64,000 bases of DNA, taken from positions 2,887,501 through 2,951,500 of the forward strand of contig NZ_CP069354.1 in NCBI RefSeq assembly GCF_016864375.1. The letters run 5' to 3'. The stretch is from Microvirga sp. VF16 (lineage in GTDB: Bacteria > Pseudomonadota > Alphaproteobacteria > Rhizobiales > Beijerinckiaceae). The position numbers and the translations under genes were made by a program. Position 1 is the first letter of the stretch, and each line of letters begins with the position of its first letter. This document shows positions 7,949-17,603 of this stretch, in pieces. The notes under the pieces are model-generated. The model made no database searches. It was not told the DNA's origin and was given only the letters and a program-made list of their open reading frames with translations.

Positions 7949-8845
7949 TCAAGGCCTCTGATCGCCGCCCAGAGAATGAACGTAGAGGGTCAGTGCCTTG
8001 ATACTCGTGTCGTCCAGACGTCCGTGCCAAGTCGGCATGACGCCGCCGCGCCCGTTCATCAGGCCCTCCACGATGGTTGCCTTGTCGGAGCCGAAGAGCC
8101 AGATCTTATCCGACAGGTTGGGCGCACCGAGATCCTGACTGCCCTGGCCCTTGTCGCCGTGGCAGGCCGCGCAATTGTCGGCATAGACTTTGGCACCGGC
8201 TGCCAGATTGGCTCCCTTGTCCGTCGGTAAGCCCGACAGTGAGCGGACGTAGTCGGCCGCGTGGGAAATCTCCTCGCGCTTGAGCATCCCGTCGCGACCG
8301 AAGGCGGGCATGGAACCGGTATGGCCCTGATCGCTTGTCGAGCGGGCGCCGTAGCGGATCGTGTGCTCGATCTGCGTGAGCGAGCCACCCCAGAGCCAAT
8401 CATCGTCGTTCAGGTTCGGATAGCCTTTTGCACCAGCGCCACCCGCGCCGTGGCAGGGGGCGCAATTGTCGCCGAACGCCGCCTTGCCCTGAGCCAGTGC
8501 GAAGGCGAACATTTCAGGATTCTGCCTGATCTCTTCCAGAGAAGCTCCGGCGAGCTTCGCCGTCATGCCGGAACGCTGCTGCTTGAGAGCGTCGAGATCA
8601 GCGACAACCGCATCCCGCGACTGCCAGCCGAGGACGCCCTTGGTATAGGACGAGACCAGCGGCCAAGCCGGATAGGCGATGCAATAGGCGATCGCCCAGA
8701 CGATGCTGGCATAGAAGGTCCATAGCCACCAGCGCGGCAACGGATTGTTGAGCTCCTGGATGCCGTCCCAGCTATGCCCGGTGGTGGCGACGCCGGTGAC
8801 GGCGTCGACCTGCTCATGATGCCCTTCGTAGTTTCCTTGGGCCAT
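7949..8845 (-). CDS. ccoP: cbb3 oxidase dihaem subunit CcoP
   Basis: The 298-residue protein has an N-terminal membrane helix (about 38-58) and two periplasmic cytochrome c domains with CAPCH near residue 126 and CAACH near 224. It takes electrons from the periplasmic donor and passes them to CcoO. The ATG at 8845 is chosen because it follows ccoQ at once and has a GGAGG-like site within the end of ccoQ. A start 13 codons earlier would overlap ccoQ and adds sequence unlike the family. Confidence 0.95.
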   Translation of the reverse strand: MAQGNYEGHHEQVDAVTGVATTGHSWDGIQELNNPLPRWWLWTFYASIVWAIAYCIAYPAWPLVSSYTKGVLGWQSRDAVVADLDALKQQRSGMTAKLAGASLEEIRQNPEMFAFALAQGKAAFGDNCAPCHGAGGAGAKGYPNLNDDDWLWGGSLTQIEHTIRYGARSTSDQGHTGSMPAFGRDGMLKREEISHAADYVRSLSGLPTDKGANLAAGAKVYADNCAACHGDKGQGSQDLGAPNLSDKIWLFGSDKATIVEGLMNGRGGVMPTWHGRLDDTSIKALTLYVHSLGGDQRP

Positions 8846-8849
8846 GGGA

Positions 8850-9005
8850 TCAATCCTCCTGGAGAGGCATGCGCGAGGCCGCATCGAAGCGGTCCTTCCG
8901 CGAAGGAGCGAGGGCGTAGATCAGCACCGCCAGAAAGACGGCGACGAAGTAGAGGAGCCCCCAGGTCTGGGCGAGTTCAGCGAAGAATTTGTAGGCTGCT
9001 GGCAT
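8850..9005 (-). CDS. ccoQ: cbb3 oxidase small subunit CcoQ
   Basis: The 51-residue product has one membrane helix (about 15-33) followed by YALAPSRKDRFDAASRMPL. This matches the CcoQ/FixQ pattern of a helix and a basic cytoplasmic tail with F(D/E)xAARxPL. It lies between ccoO and ccoP with gaps of 12 and 4 bases. CcoQ stabilises the oxidase complex. Confidence 0.93.
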   Translation of the reverse strand: MPAAYKFFAELAQTWGLLYFVAVFLAVLIYALAPSRKDRFDAASRMPLQED

Positions 9006-9017
9006 GATCGTTCGTCC

Positions 9018-9752
9018 TCAGCGCATATTGGCCTTGTTGTCGTAGAGCTTGAAGTCGACCTGCGTGCCCAGCATCTGCAGATAGGCGATCAGAGCGTCGG
9101 CTTCGGTCACCTTCTGCGGATTGCCGTCGAAGGTGCGCGACTGGGCCTTCGGGTAGCGCTTGGCGAGATCAATGGCATTCGGGTCGTCGGCATTGGCCTG
9201 GACGCGGATGTCGCTCTCCGCATTCTTCAGCATCTCCTCGCTGTAGGGCACGCCGAGGGTCGCCTGCACTTTCAGCTCCTGAGCAATCGCCGATGCATCG
9301 AGCTCGGTCTTCTCAAGCCAGGGATAGCTCGGCATGATCGAGCCGGGCACGACGGCGCGGGGATCTTTCAGGTGATCCCTGTGCCAGTCGTCGGAATACT
9401 TGTTGCCGAGACGGGCGAGATCCGGGCCTGTGCGCTTGGAGCCCCACTGGAACGGCCGATCGTACATGCTCTCGGCCGCGAGCGAGTAGTGACCGTAGCG
9501 CTCCACCTCGTCGCGCAAGGGGCGGACCATCTGGCTGTGGCAGTTGTAGCAGCCCTCACGCACATAGATGTTGCGGCCGGCCATCTCGAGCGGAGTGTAG
9601 GGCCTGACGCCCTCCACCTTCTCGATCGTGCTCTTCAGGTAGAAAAGAGGCACGATTTCCACGAGGCCACCGATGGATATGACGATCAGCACACCGATGA
9701 TGAGGATGATCGAGTTGGTCTCGAATATCTTGTGACGGGACCAGAGTGACAT
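9018..9752 (-). CDS. ccoO: cbb3 oxidase monohaem subunit CcoO
   Basis: The 244-residue protein has an N-terminal membrane anchor (about 14-36) and a c-type haem site GCYNCHSQM (Cys 68 and 71, His 72). Further family landmarks are [25 protein letters not shown] and [11 protein letters not shown], of which only short parts are quoted as [11 protein letters not shown]. The length is usual for CcoO. It is cotranscribed with ccoN, 11 bases apart. Confidence 0.96.
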   Translation of the reverse strand: MSLWSRHKIFETNSIILIIGVLIVISIGGLVEIVPLFYLKSTIEKVEGVRPYTPLEMAGRNIYVREGCYNCHSQMVRPLRDEVERYGHYSLAAESMYDRPFQWGSKRTGPDLARLGNKYSDDWHRDHLKDPRAVVPGSIMPSYPWLEKTELDASAIAQELKVQATLGVPYSEEMLKNAESDIRVQANADDPNAIDLAKRYPKAQSRTFDGNPQKVTEADALIAYLQMLGTQVDFKLYDNKANMR

Positions 9753-9763
9753 GATCGTTTCCT

Positions 9764-11437
9764 TTACTCCGCAGCGATGAGCGCGGGCTGTGCAGGGAGG
9801 GCCTCCGCAACAACCGATTCAGCCGAGGTGATCGTCTTCCAGACGTTCCAGGCCATGATCAGGCTGCCGGCCACGAAGAGAGCGCCACCGAGTGCACGGA
9901 TGATGTAGAAGGGGTGCATCGCTTCAACGGTCTCGATGAAGGAGTATTCGAGGAAGCCGAGGCTGGTATAGGCGCGCCACATGAGGCCCTGGAGAATGCC
10001 CGCGACCCACATCGACGAGATGTACAGCACGATGCCAAGGGTCGAGACCCAGAAGTGCCAGGAAACGGCCTTCATGGAATAGAGCTCTTTCTTGTTCCAC
10101 AGCCAAGGAACTAGGCAGTAGACGGTTCCGAAGGAGATGTAGGCGACCCAGCCGAGAGCTCCGGCATGCACGTGGCCGATGGTCCAGTCAGTGTAGTGCG
10201 ACAGCGAGTTCACGGCCTTCACCGACATCAGGGGGCCCTCGAAGGTCGCCATGCCGTAGAAGGCGAGCGACACGGCCATGAGACGCAGTACGGGATCGGT
10301 GCGAAGCTTGTCCCAGGCGCCTGAGAGGGTCATGAGACCGTTGATCATGCCGCCCCAAGAGGGCATCCACAGCATGACCGAGAACACCATGCCCAGCGTC
10401 TGCGCCCAGTCGGGCAGGGCGGTGTAGTGCAGGTGGTGGGGTCCCGCCCAGATATACATGAAGACCAGGGACCAGAAGTGGATGATAGAGAGGCGGTAGG
10501 AATAGACCGGCCGCTCCGCCCGCTTCGGGATGAAGTAGTACACGATGGCAAGGAAGGGCACAGTGAGCAGGAACCCGACCGCGTTATGACCGTACCACCA
10601 CTGCACCAGGGCATCTTGGACGCCGGACCACAGGATGTAGCTCTTCGGCGAGAAAATCGAAACGGGAATCGCCGGGTTGTTGCCGAGGTGCAGGACCGCG
10701 ATGGCGAGAATGAACCCGAGATAGAACCAGTTCGCCACGTAGATATGAGGCTCCTTGCGGCGAATGACGGTGCCGAGGAAGACGAGGAAGTACGTGATCC
10801 ATACGACGGTCAGGAAAAGGTCGGCATACCATTCCGGCTCCGCATATTCCTTGCCCTGCGTGATGCCGAGCAGGTAACCCGTGCCCGCGATCACGATGAA
10901 GAAGTTGTAGCCGAGAACCACGAACCAGGGTGCGATGTTGCCGACGAGGCGTGCGCGGCAGGTGCGCTGCACCACATAGAACGAGCTGGCGATGAGCACG
11001 TTTCCGCCGAAGGCGAAGATCACCGCCGACGTATGCAGCGGCCGCATGCGCCCGAACGACAGCCAGGATGTGTCGAAGTTGAGCGCCGGAAAGGCGAGTT
11101 GGGTCGCGATCAGAAGACCGATGGTGAAGCCGGCGATGCCCCAGACCACAGAGGCGATGGTCGCGAACTTCACCGGGCCCATGTTGTAGTTCGGCTTGCC
11201 GCCGATGGTCAGCGGGGGCAGCTCCGCAGGGCGCTCGTAGTAGCGGTTCACGATGGCGAAAACCGCCGCCACACTGGCTGCTGCAAAGAGATAGGCATGG
11301 AAGGCGTATTCGGGCGTATAGGCCTTCGCCGCGATGATGATGCTGAGGAGCGCCAATCCGGCGAAGGCAAGGGCCGAGCCCATTTCGCCGAAAGTCATTC
11401 CTTTTGAGGGTGCTACCGCTTGAGCCATAGGCTTCAA
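9764..11437 (-). CDS. ccoN: cbb3 oxidase catalytic subunit CcoN
   Basis: The 557-residue haem-copper oxidase subunit I has about twelve membrane helices and the family histidines in [40 protein letters not shown] and [19 protein letters not shown] (only short parts are given). It holds the low-spin haem and the haem b3-CuB centre that reduces oxygen. It is the first gene of ccoNOQP. A perfect FNR/FixK box lies 76 bp before the start. Confidence 0.97.
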   Translation of the reverse strand: MKPMAQAVAPSKGMTFGEMGSALAFAGLALLSIIIAAKAYTPEYAFHAYLFAAASVAAVFAIVNRYYERPAELPPLTIGGKPNYNMGPVKFATIASVVWGIAGFTIGLLIATQLAFPALNFDTSWLSFGRMRPLHTSAVIFAFGGNVLIASSFYVVQRTCRARLVGNIAPWFVVLGYNFFIVIAGTGYLLGITQGKEYAEPEWYADLFLTVVWITYFLVFLGTVIRRKEPHIYVANWFYLGFILAIAVLHLGNNPAIPVSIFSPKSYILWSGVQDALVQWWYGHNAVGFLLTVPFLAIVYYFIPKRAERPVYSYRLSIIHFWSLVFMYIWAGPHHLHYTALPDWAQTLGMVFSVMLWMPSWGGMINGLMTLSGAWDKLRTDPVLRLMAVSLAFYGMATFEGPLMSVKAVNSLSHYTDWTIGHVHAGALGWVAYISFGTVYCLVPWLWNKKELYSMKAVSWHFWVSTLGIVLYISSMWVAGILQGLMWRAYTSLGFLEYSFIETVEAMHPFYIIRALGGALFVAGSLIMAWNVWKTITSAESVVAEALPAQPALIAAE

Positions 11438-11512
11438 CCTTTTGAGAACATCGGCGAAGCCGCGAGCTTTGCCGTCAGCAGATTCGTTTAAGGAGGGGGC
11501 TGGGAAGGGGCA

Positions 11513-11526
11513 TTGATGCAGATCAA
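11513..11526. promoter_or_regulatory. FNR/FixK box upstream of ccoN
   Basis: TTGATGCAGATCAA is a perfect TTGAT-N4-ATCAA site centred about 82 bp before the ccoN ATG. That distance suits activation from about -40 with a leader of about 40 bases. Confidence 0.88.
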
Positions 11527-11751
11527 ACGAGACTGGCGGCTCTCAAGCGGCCCACCTGTCCGGCATCTTACAAGGACAGGGACAAAAACCGTCCGACGCC
11601 TGGTTTTCTAGCCCGAATGCGCGACCCCGCGGGTCATACCCGGCTTGAAATGAAGAGCAGTGGGAAACTTGGTGCAGAGTAGATGTGCCTATGCAGCAGG
11701 CGAGGGGTTCAGGGGGCGTCGACATCGTGCCTAACAGAAATGTCAGAGGCC

Positions 11752-11765
11752 TTGATCCAAATCAA
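11752..11765. promoter_or_regulatory. Second FNR/FixK box, upstream of the BKACE gene
   Basis: TTGATCCAAATCAA is a further perfect site. It is about 315 bp from ccoN and 136-149 bp before the chosen BKACE start, so it more likely serves the plus-strand gene or an unseen transcript than ccoN. Confidence 0.75.
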
Positions 11766-11900
11766 AGACCGGTTGGACCCCGCAATCGGATGTGTCTTAG
11801 CCCAAGCAGAATTTTCAATCCTTCTCCTCGCTCTTCCAGGTGGATGCCCTATGTCCCGCTGGAGCCCATGCAGCCTTCAGAGCCGGTGGGGAGAAAACGC

Positions 11901-12740
11901 GTGAAGCCCGTCGTCATTGCCGTTGCGATTACAGGATCGGTCCCGCGCAAGACGGACAATCCGGCGGTGCCGATCACGCCGACCGAGCAGATCGAGTCGA
12001 CCCGGCAGGCCTTTGAAGCCGGCGCCACCCTGGTCCATATCCATGTGCGCAACGACGACGAGACGCCCTCATCCGATCCGGAGCGCTTCGCCGCCGTGCA
12101 AGCCGGGATCGTCAGGCACTGCCCGGGCATGATCATCCAGTTCTCGACCGGTGGGCGAGGGCGTGACCCGAGCCAGCGCAGCAGCGCCCTCGCGCTGCGT
12201 CCCGATATGGCTTCGCTCGCGACCGGATCCGTGAATTTTCCCGCCATCGTCTACGAGAACCACACGGTGCTGGTCGAGGAGATGGCCGACAAGATGAGGG
12301 AGCTCGGCATCCGCCCGGAGATCGAGATCTTCGATCTCTCCCATCTCCACAGCGCCAGGCGTCTGGTCGACAAAGGGCTGCTCGACGAACAGCCGCATAT
12401 CCAGTTCGTCCTCGGCGTGCAGAATGCGCTGCCGGCCGAGGAGCGGCTGCTCGACATTCTTCTGAAAGAAGCCAAGCACCTTTTCCCGAACTGCACCTGG
12501 ACGGCGGCGGGAATCGGCCGTCAGCAGGCCAAGGTGATGGACTGGGCTCTCGCCCGTGGAGCAGACGCGGTGCGTACCGGGCTTGAGGACAATATCCGCA
12601 CCAACAAGGAGCGGCTCGCTTCCAGCAATGCGGAACTGGTCGAGCATGCGGTACTCGCCGTCGAGCGGCACGGGCATCGCATCGCAACGCCCGAGGAGGC
12701 TCGCGCTCTGCTCGGTTGCCAGCCTGTCGCCATACCTTAG
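11901..12740 (+). CDS. Beta-keto acid cleavage enzyme (BKACE, DUF849 family)
   Basis: The 279-residue protein is a zinc TIM-barrel enzyme of the BKACE family, whose founding member Kce cleaves 3-keto-5-aminohexanoate. Family reaction: a beta-keto acid plus acetyl-CoA gives acetoacetate and a new CoA ester. From the GTG start at 11901 the metal ligands in HIHVR fall at His 46 and His 48, the same numbers as in Kce, which supports this start; GGGGAG precedes it by 8 bases. ATG codons at 11844 and 11868 are alternatives. The gene converges with and overlaps the iclR-type gene by a few bases and lies next to the pca cluster. 3-Oxoadipate, an intermediate of that pathway, is a plausible substrate; that is inference. 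Confidence 0.85.
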   Translation: MKPVVIAVAITGSVPRKTDNPAVPITPTEQIESTRQAFEAGATLVHIHVRNDDETPSSDPERFAAVQAGIVRHCPGMIIQFSTGGRGRDPSQRSSALALRPDMASLATGSVNFPAIVYENHTVLVEEMADKMRELGIRPEIEIFDLSHLHSARRLVDKGLLDEQPHIQFVLGVQNALPAEERLLDILLKEAKHLFPNCTWTAAGIGRQQAKVMDWALARGADAVRTGLEDNIRTNKERLASSNAELVEHAVLAVERHGHRIATPEEARALLGCQPVAIP

Positions 12741-13516
12741 AGCATATATCGAAGTGCCTCACTCGCCGCGCTCAGCGAAGGCAGGAAGCGCTCCCGCATC
12801 TCATCCGCCGACACACGCCCGGCCTGGGCGCTGAGGTTGAGCGCAATCGTCACTTGACCGTTCTTCTGCACCACCGGCACGGCAATGGAACGCAGGCCGA
12901 ATTCGAGTTCCTCATTCACGAGGGCATAGCCCTGGTTTCGCGTGGCTTCCAGGACGGCGCGAAACTCGGACTTGTCAGTGATGGTCTTTGGCGTCCTCGC
13001 CTCCAGGCGGACGCGCTGGAGGTAGGCCTCGATCACGGCCTCGGGCTGGTAGGCCAGGATCGCGCGGCCCAAGGACGTGCAATAGGCGGGGAGGCGGCTT
13101 CCCACCCCCAAACCGATGGACATGATCCGGCGCGTGGCGGAACGGGCGATATAGACGATATGGTCCCCATCCAGAATCGCGGCCGAACTCGACTCGCCCG
13201 TCTCTTCGGAAATCCGCTCCAGGAAGGGCTGGACCCGGGCCGGAAGCGAAGCGGATGCGAGATAGGCGTAGCCGAGACGCAGGATGCGCGGGCTCAGGGT
13301 GAAATAGCGCCCGTCGAAATCCGCGTAGTTCAGCTTGGTCAGCGTCAGCAGGTAGCGCCGCGCCGCAGCGCGGGTGATGCCGGTGAGCTTCGCCACGTCG
13401 GACAGGGTCAGCCGCTGCCGGCCGGCATCGAACGCCTCGATCACCATCAGGCCCTTCTCCAGACTCGCGACGAAATCGCGGTCGGCGGTCTGATCTCCGG
13501 TCTCTTCGCTCTGCAT
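12737..13516 (-). CDS. IclR-family regulator, PcaR/PcaU type
   Basis: The 259-residue protein has an N-terminal winged helix (about 10-75, with LTLSDVAKLTGITRAAARRY) and a C-terminal IclR effector domain. The opening DRDFVASLEKGLMVIEAF and the phrase SAAILDGDHIVYIARS resemble PcaR, PcaU and PobR of the IclR family, which respond to 3-oxoadipate or protocatechuate. ATG 13516 is chosen because the family starts shortly before the HTH; an upstream start at 13618 adds 34 unlikely residues. The gene is divergent from the importer and pca operon, so it is probably their local activator. Confidence 0.87.
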   Translation of the reverse strand: MQSEETGDQTADRDFVASLEKGLMVIEAFDAGRQRLTLSDVAKLTGITRAAARRYLLTLTKLNYADFDGRYFTLSPRILRLGYAYLASASLPARVQPFLERISEETGESSSAAILDGDHIVYIARSATRRIMSIGLGVGSRLPAYCTSLGRAILAYQPEAVIEAYLQRVRLEARTPKTITDKSEFRAVLEATRNQGYALVNEELEFGLRSIAVPVVQKNGQVTIALNLSAQAGRVSADEMRERFLPSLSAASEALRYML

Positions 13517-13697
13517 CTTCTGCTCCGACAGGCGTATGCTGGACTTTGGTAGCCTTGACACCGCCTGCCCAAACCGTACTACATGTGCGATATAGCTTTC
13601 AATGTTCGCAGTGCGCACAAGAAGCTAGACGATGGACTAACAGGAACCGCGATCCGTCGGCATGAGATCGGGACAGTTCAGAGGGAGGATACGGCTT
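13517..13697. promoter_or_regulatory. Divergent promoter region for iclR-type gene and liv-pca operon
   Basis: A TTGACA hexamer at 13555-13560 with TACTAC 16 bases downstream is a possible sigma70 promoter towards the plus strand. The stretch TGTTCGCAGTGCGCACA at about 13602-13618 is a partly symmetric candidate operator for the IclR protein. Both calls are weak pattern matches. Confidence 0.35.
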
Positions 13698-14879
13698 ATG
13701 AGAGCTTCAAAGAGAATTCTGGGCGCCGCCATCGGCGCGCTGCTGATGGGTTCGGTCCCGGCCTATGCCGAGACGATCAAGATCGGCATCATCGGCCCGT
13801 TCTCGGGCCCCTTCGCGCTGCAGGGCAAGAATTTCCAGGCCGGTGTCGAGGCCTACATGGCGCTGAACGGCAAGTCGGTGAAGGGCAACGACATCGAGGT
13901 GATCTACCGCGATCTTCCCGCCGCCAACCCGGCCCAGTCGCGCGCCCTGGCGCAGGAACTGGTGGTGAAGGAGAAGGTGCAGTATCTCGGCGGCGTCTAT
14001 TTCACGCCTGATGCCATGGCGATCACGCCGCTGCTCGCTCAGGCCAACACGCCGCTCGTCATCTTCAACGCGGCGACCTCCGCGATCATGAACACCTCGC
14101 CGCTCGTGGTTCGCACCTCGTTCACCACGGCGCAGACGACGACGCCCCTCGGCAAGGTTGCCGTCGATGAAGGCGTGAAGAAGGTGATCACGATCGTCAG
14201 CGATTACGGCCCGGGCGTCGATGCGGAGAACGCCTTCAAGAAGGCCTTCGAGGCTGCCGGCGGGCAGGTGGTCGAATCCATCCGCATGCCGATGAACACG
14301 ACCGATTTCAGCCCGATCATGCAGCGCGTGCGCGATTCCGGCGCGGCGGGCCTCTTCGCCTTCCTTCCCTCCGGCCCGCCGACCCTCGGCTTTGCGAAGG
14401 CCTATAACGAGACGGGCCTCAAGAAGGCCGGCATCAAGTTCTATGCGCCGGGCGATCTCACGCAGGAATCCGATCTGCCGGCACTCGGCGATGCGGCGGA
14501 CGGCCTGAAGACCAGCTTCCATTACGCGGTGTCGCATGACAGCCCGGAGAACAAGAAGTTCGTCGAGGCCGCCACCAAGGCCATCGGCTCGGCCGACCAG
14601 CTTTCGTTCCCGTCCGTCGGCGCCTATGACGGCATGCACGTCATCTACAAGATGATCGAGGCCACGGGCGGCAAGCAGGATGCCCAGAAGGCGGTGGACG
14701 CCGTAAAGGGACTCGCGTGGACGAGCCCGCGCGGGCCTGCGCGGATCGAGCCTGATACGCGACACATCACGCAGAACATCTATCTGCGCGAAGTCGCCAA
14801 GGGTGCGGACGGCAAGTCCATCAACAAGGAAATCCAGACCTTCCCGAACCAGAAGGATCCTGGTCTCGCGACCCAGTAA
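13698..14879 (+). CDS. Periplasmic substrate-binding protein of a branched-chain-type ABC importer
   Basis: The 393-residue product starts with a typical signal peptide (MRASKRILGAAIGALLMG, cleaved near AYAE) and continues as a type I periplasmic binding protein (IKIGIIGPFSGPFALQGKNF). It belongs to the Leu/Ile/Val receptor superfamily, whose members near aromatic degradation genes often bind aromatic acids. A GGGAGGA site lies about 10 bases before the ATG at 13698. It is the first gene of an operon that runs through the importer into pcaDCHGIJFB, so a 4-hydroxybenzoate- or protocatechuate-type ligand is likely. Confidence 0.88.
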   Translation: MRASKRILGAAIGALLMGSVPAYAETIKIGIIGPFSGPFALQGKNFQAGVEAYMALNGKSVKGNDIEVIYRDLPAANPAQSRALAQELVVKEKVQYLGGVYFTPDAMAITPLLAQANTPLVIFNAATSAIMNTSPLVVRTSFTTAQTTTPLGKVAVDEGVKKVITIVSDYGPGVDAENAFKKAFEAAGGQVVESIRMPMNTTDFSPIMQRVRDSGAAGLFAFLPSGPPTLGFAKAYNETGLKKAGIKFYAPGDLTQESDLPALGDAADGLKTSFHYAVSHDSPENKKFVEAATKAIGSADQLSFPSVGAYDGMHVIYKMIEATGGKQDAQKAVDAVKGLAWTSPRGPARIEPDTRHITQNIYLREVAKGADGKSINKEIQTFPNQKDPGLATQ

Positions 14880-14963
14880 GCGCGACACAAGTGAACTCCG
14901 AGGGCGCTGCATCTGAAGCCGCGCTCTCCCATCAGCCGATCCGCCACGCGTCCGGGATATTCC

Positions 14964-15827
14964 ATGCAGACCATCCTCAGCATCGCGATCGACGCCTTTG
15001 CTTACGGCATGGCTCTGTTCATCATCTGCATCGGCCTGTCACTGACGATGGGCCTGATGCGGGTGGTGAACCTGGCGCATGGCGCCTTCGCCATGATCGC
15101 GGGCTACATCGCTTCTTACGCGGCGCGCGATCTCGGGATGGGCTATGCTGTCGCGATCTTCCTGGCAATCATCGGCACCGTCATCATCTCCATTCCACTG
15201 GAGCGGCTGCTGTACCGCCGGATCTACGGTAGTCCCGAACTCACCCAGGTGCTGATGACTATCGGCATCACCTTCTGCGTGATCGGCATCACCAACTATT
15301 TCTTCGGACCAACCCTGAAGACCATTCCGCTGCCCGGGAGCCTGAGCCAGCCGGTAGATGTCGGCTTCAAGACCATCGCCGCGCACCGGCTCTTCGTCAT
15401 GGCCTGCGGTGTCATCGTGGCCGGCGGGCTCTGGTTTCTCATCGAGAAGACGGATTTCGGCATCAAGCTGCGGGCGACCGTGGACAATGCGGCCATGGCC
15501 GATGCGCTCGGCGTGCGCACGCAGGTGGTCTATGCGATCAGCTTCGCCATCGCCATCGGGCTGGCGGCGCTCGGCGGCGTGGTCGGCGCCGAGTTCCTGC
15601 CCATCGAGCCCTATTATGCCCTGCGCTACATGGTGACCTTCCTTGTCGTGGTCTCTGTCGGCGGGGCGGGCTCGATTCCTGGCGCCGTCGTTGCGTGCCT
15701 TCTGCTCGGCGCGGTGGACACGACTGGGCGCTACCTGATGCCGGAATTCGGCAACTTTTTCTTCTATGCCGCCGTGATTGCCATCGTCTGCGTGTTCCCG
15801 CGCGGTTTCTTCGGAAGGGCCCAGTAA
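14964..15827 (+). CDS. ABC importer permease, LivH type
   Basis: The 287-residue integral membrane protein has about eight helices and LivH landmarks GLSLTMGLMRVVNLAHGAF and RATVDNAAMADALGV. It forms the membrane channel with the LivM-type protein next to it, which follows after one base. Confidence 0.88.
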   Translation: MQTILSIAIDAFAYGMALFIICIGLSLTMGLMRVVNLAHGAFAMIAGYIASYAARDLGMGYAVAIFLAIIGTVIISIPLERLLYRRIYGSPELTQVLMTIGITFCVIGITNYFFGPTLKTIPLPGSLSQPVDVGFKTIAAHRLFVMACGVIVAGGLWFLIEKTDFGIKLRATVDNAAMADALGVRTQVVYAISFAIAIGLAALGGVVGAEFLPIEPYYALRYMVTFLVVVSVGGAGSIPGAVVACLLLGAVDTTGRYLMPEFGNFFFYAAVIAIVCVFPRGFFGRAQ

Positions 15828-15828
15828 C

Positions 15829-16842
15829 GTGCAGGTGGTCGCACAAACAGAGAGAGTTGCGGTGCCTGCTTCCACCGACCGCCGCTGGCTGCGGGATGTC
15901 ATCGGCGTTGCTCTCATCATCGCAGCAGGGCTGGCAGGTTACTGGCTCTTCCCCGACAACCTGGCGCTCCTGACACGCGTCATCGCCGTGGCGCTGCTCG
16001 TCCTGTCGATCGATCTGATCACCGGTTATTGCGGTGTCGCGACCCTGGGACAAGCCTCGCTCTTCGGCGCCGGTGCCTATGCGGCCGGCATCGCCTGCGT
16101 GAACGGGATTACCGAGCCGTTGACGCTCATCGCCATTGGGGCGGTTGCCGGATCGGTCGCCGGGCTCCTCATGGGCACGATCATGCTGCGGGCGCACGGG
16201 CTCGCTCAGCTCGTGCTCTCGATTGCCATCGTCCAGCTCTTCCACGAGGCCGCGAACAAGGCGTCCACCTATACCGGTGGCAGCGACGGGCTGGCAGGCC
16301 TGATGGTGAGCCCGCTCTTCGGCATGTTCGAGTTCGACCTGTGGGGCCGCACCGCCTATCTCTTCGGCCTCGCCCTGCTGGTTCTCGTCTTCATCGTCCT
16401 GAAATTCATCGTCGCCTCGCCCTTCGGCATGCTGTGCCGGGGCATCAAGCAGGACCCGATCCGCATTCGCGCCATGGGCTCCTTCGTGTTCCCGGTGCTC
16501 CTGAAGATGTTCGTGATCTCGGGGGGCGTCGCCGGCATGGGCGGCGCACTGGCAGCGATCTCCACCCAGGTGGTCGGCCTCGACAGCGTGAGCTTCGAGT
16601 TGTCCGCGAATGCCCTCGTCATGCTGGTGCTCGGCGGGCTCGGCACCCTCTACGGGGCGCTGGTCGGCACGGTGATCTTCATGGGCTTCGAGCACATCGT
16701 CTCGGCGATCAACCCGTTCCACTGGATGACCATGGTCGGCGCGCTGCTGATCGCGGTGGTGCTGGCAGCCCCCGGCGGGCTGAGCGGGCTCCTGGACAGG
16801 TTTTCCGCATCGGGCCATCGCGCGAAGAGGGGGAAGGCATGA
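15829..16842 (+). CDS. ABC importer permease, LivM type
   Basis: The 337-residue membrane protein has the LivM landmarks VLSIDLITGYCGVATLGQAS and GGLGTLYGALVGTVIF. GTG 15829 is taken as start because it follows the livH-type stop by one base. An in-frame ATG at 15778 lies inside livH and would add 17 residues unlike the family. Its stop overlaps the next start (ATGA). Confidence 0.87.
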   Translation: MQVVAQTERVAVPASTDRRWLRDVIGVALIIAAGLAGYWLFPDNLALLTRVIAVALLVLSIDLITGYCGVATLGQASLFGAGAYAAGIACVNGITEPLTLIAIGAVAGSVAGLLMGTIMLRAHGLAQLVLSIAIVQLFHEAANKASTYTGGSDGLAGLMVSPLFGMFEFDLWGRTAYLFGLALLVLVFIVLKFIVASPFGMLCRGIKQDPIRIRAMGSFVFPVLLKMFVISGGVAGMGGALAAISTQVVGLDSVSFELSANALVMLVLGGLGTLYGALVGTVIFMGFEHIVSAINPFHWMTMVGALLIAVVLAAPGGLSGLLDRFSASGHRAKRGKA

Positions 16843-17603
16843 GCGATCTCTTTCGCGTCGAGGGCCTGACCAAGAATTTCGGCGGCCTCGCCGTCAGCAG
16901 GAATATCTCTCTGACGATGGTGCCCGGAGAGCGCGTCGCCCTGATCGGTCCGAACGGTGCCGGCAAGACCACCTTCGTCAATCTGGTGACGGGACAGATT
17001 CGCCCGAGCGCAGGGAGCGTCGTCCTCAACGGCGAGGAGGTCACCAGCCTCGGCGCCGTGCAGCGCGTCCGAAAAGGGCTCGTGCGCACCTTCCAGGTCA
17101 CGCGGCTGTTCTCGCAGATGACGCCCGAGGAGCACGTGACCCTGACCGTGCTGCAGCGGGAGGGCAAGGCCAACCGGATTCTCAGCCGCTTCACGGGCAA
17201 TTCCGAAGTGGCAGGCGAGGTCGAGGGCATCCTCTCCACCCTCGGCCTGCTGGATGTGGCGCGGCGCCGGGTCGGCGAGATCGCCTATGGACAGCAGCGC
17301 CTGCTGGAGATCGGCATCGCGCTGGCGCTGCGGCCGAAAGTGCTGCTTCTCGACGAGCCTGCCGCCGGCGTGCCGTCGAGCGACACGCCGAGAATTGAAC
17401 AGGCGCTGGAGCGGCTTCCACCGAGCCTCGCTGTTCTGATGATCGAGCACGACATGGATCTCGTCTTCCGCTTCGCCAAGCGTGTGGTCGTGCTGGCCGC
17501 CGGCGAGATCATCTTCGAGGGGCTGCCCTCGGAGGTCGCCGCCAACCAAAAGGTCCGTGAGGCCTATCTGGGGAACTATGCCCATGCCCGCAGCGTCGCT
17601 TGA
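16839..17603 (+). CDS. ABC importer ATPase, LivG type
   Basis: The 254-residue ATPase has Walker A GPNGAGKTT at 38-46, a signature region YGQQRLLEIGIAL, Walker B VLLLDEPAAG, and the switch His in MIEHDMD. The signature lacks the classic SGGQ but YGQQR is common in LivG proteins. The start overlaps the livM-type stop. Confidence 0.9.
   Translation: MSDLFRVEGLTKNFGGLAVSRNISLTMVPGERVALIGPNGAGKTTFVNLVTGQIRPSAGSVVLNGEEVTSLGAVQRVRKGLVRTFQVTRLFSQMTPEEHVTLTVLQREGKANRILSRFTGNSEVAGEVEGILSTLGLLDVARRRVGEIAYGQQRLLEIGIALALRPKVLLLDEPAAGVPSSDTPRIEQALERLPPSLAVLMIEHDMDLVFRFAKRVVVLAAGEIIFEGLPSEVAANQKVREAYLGNYAHARSVA

Larger units (their letters stand above)
11438..11900. other. Control region between ccoN and the BKACE gene
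   Basis: These 463 bases separate two divergent genes and hold two perfect FNR/FixK boxes (listed separately). I see no convincing gene; short open frames here have no ribosome site or family resemblance. Confidence 0.6.
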
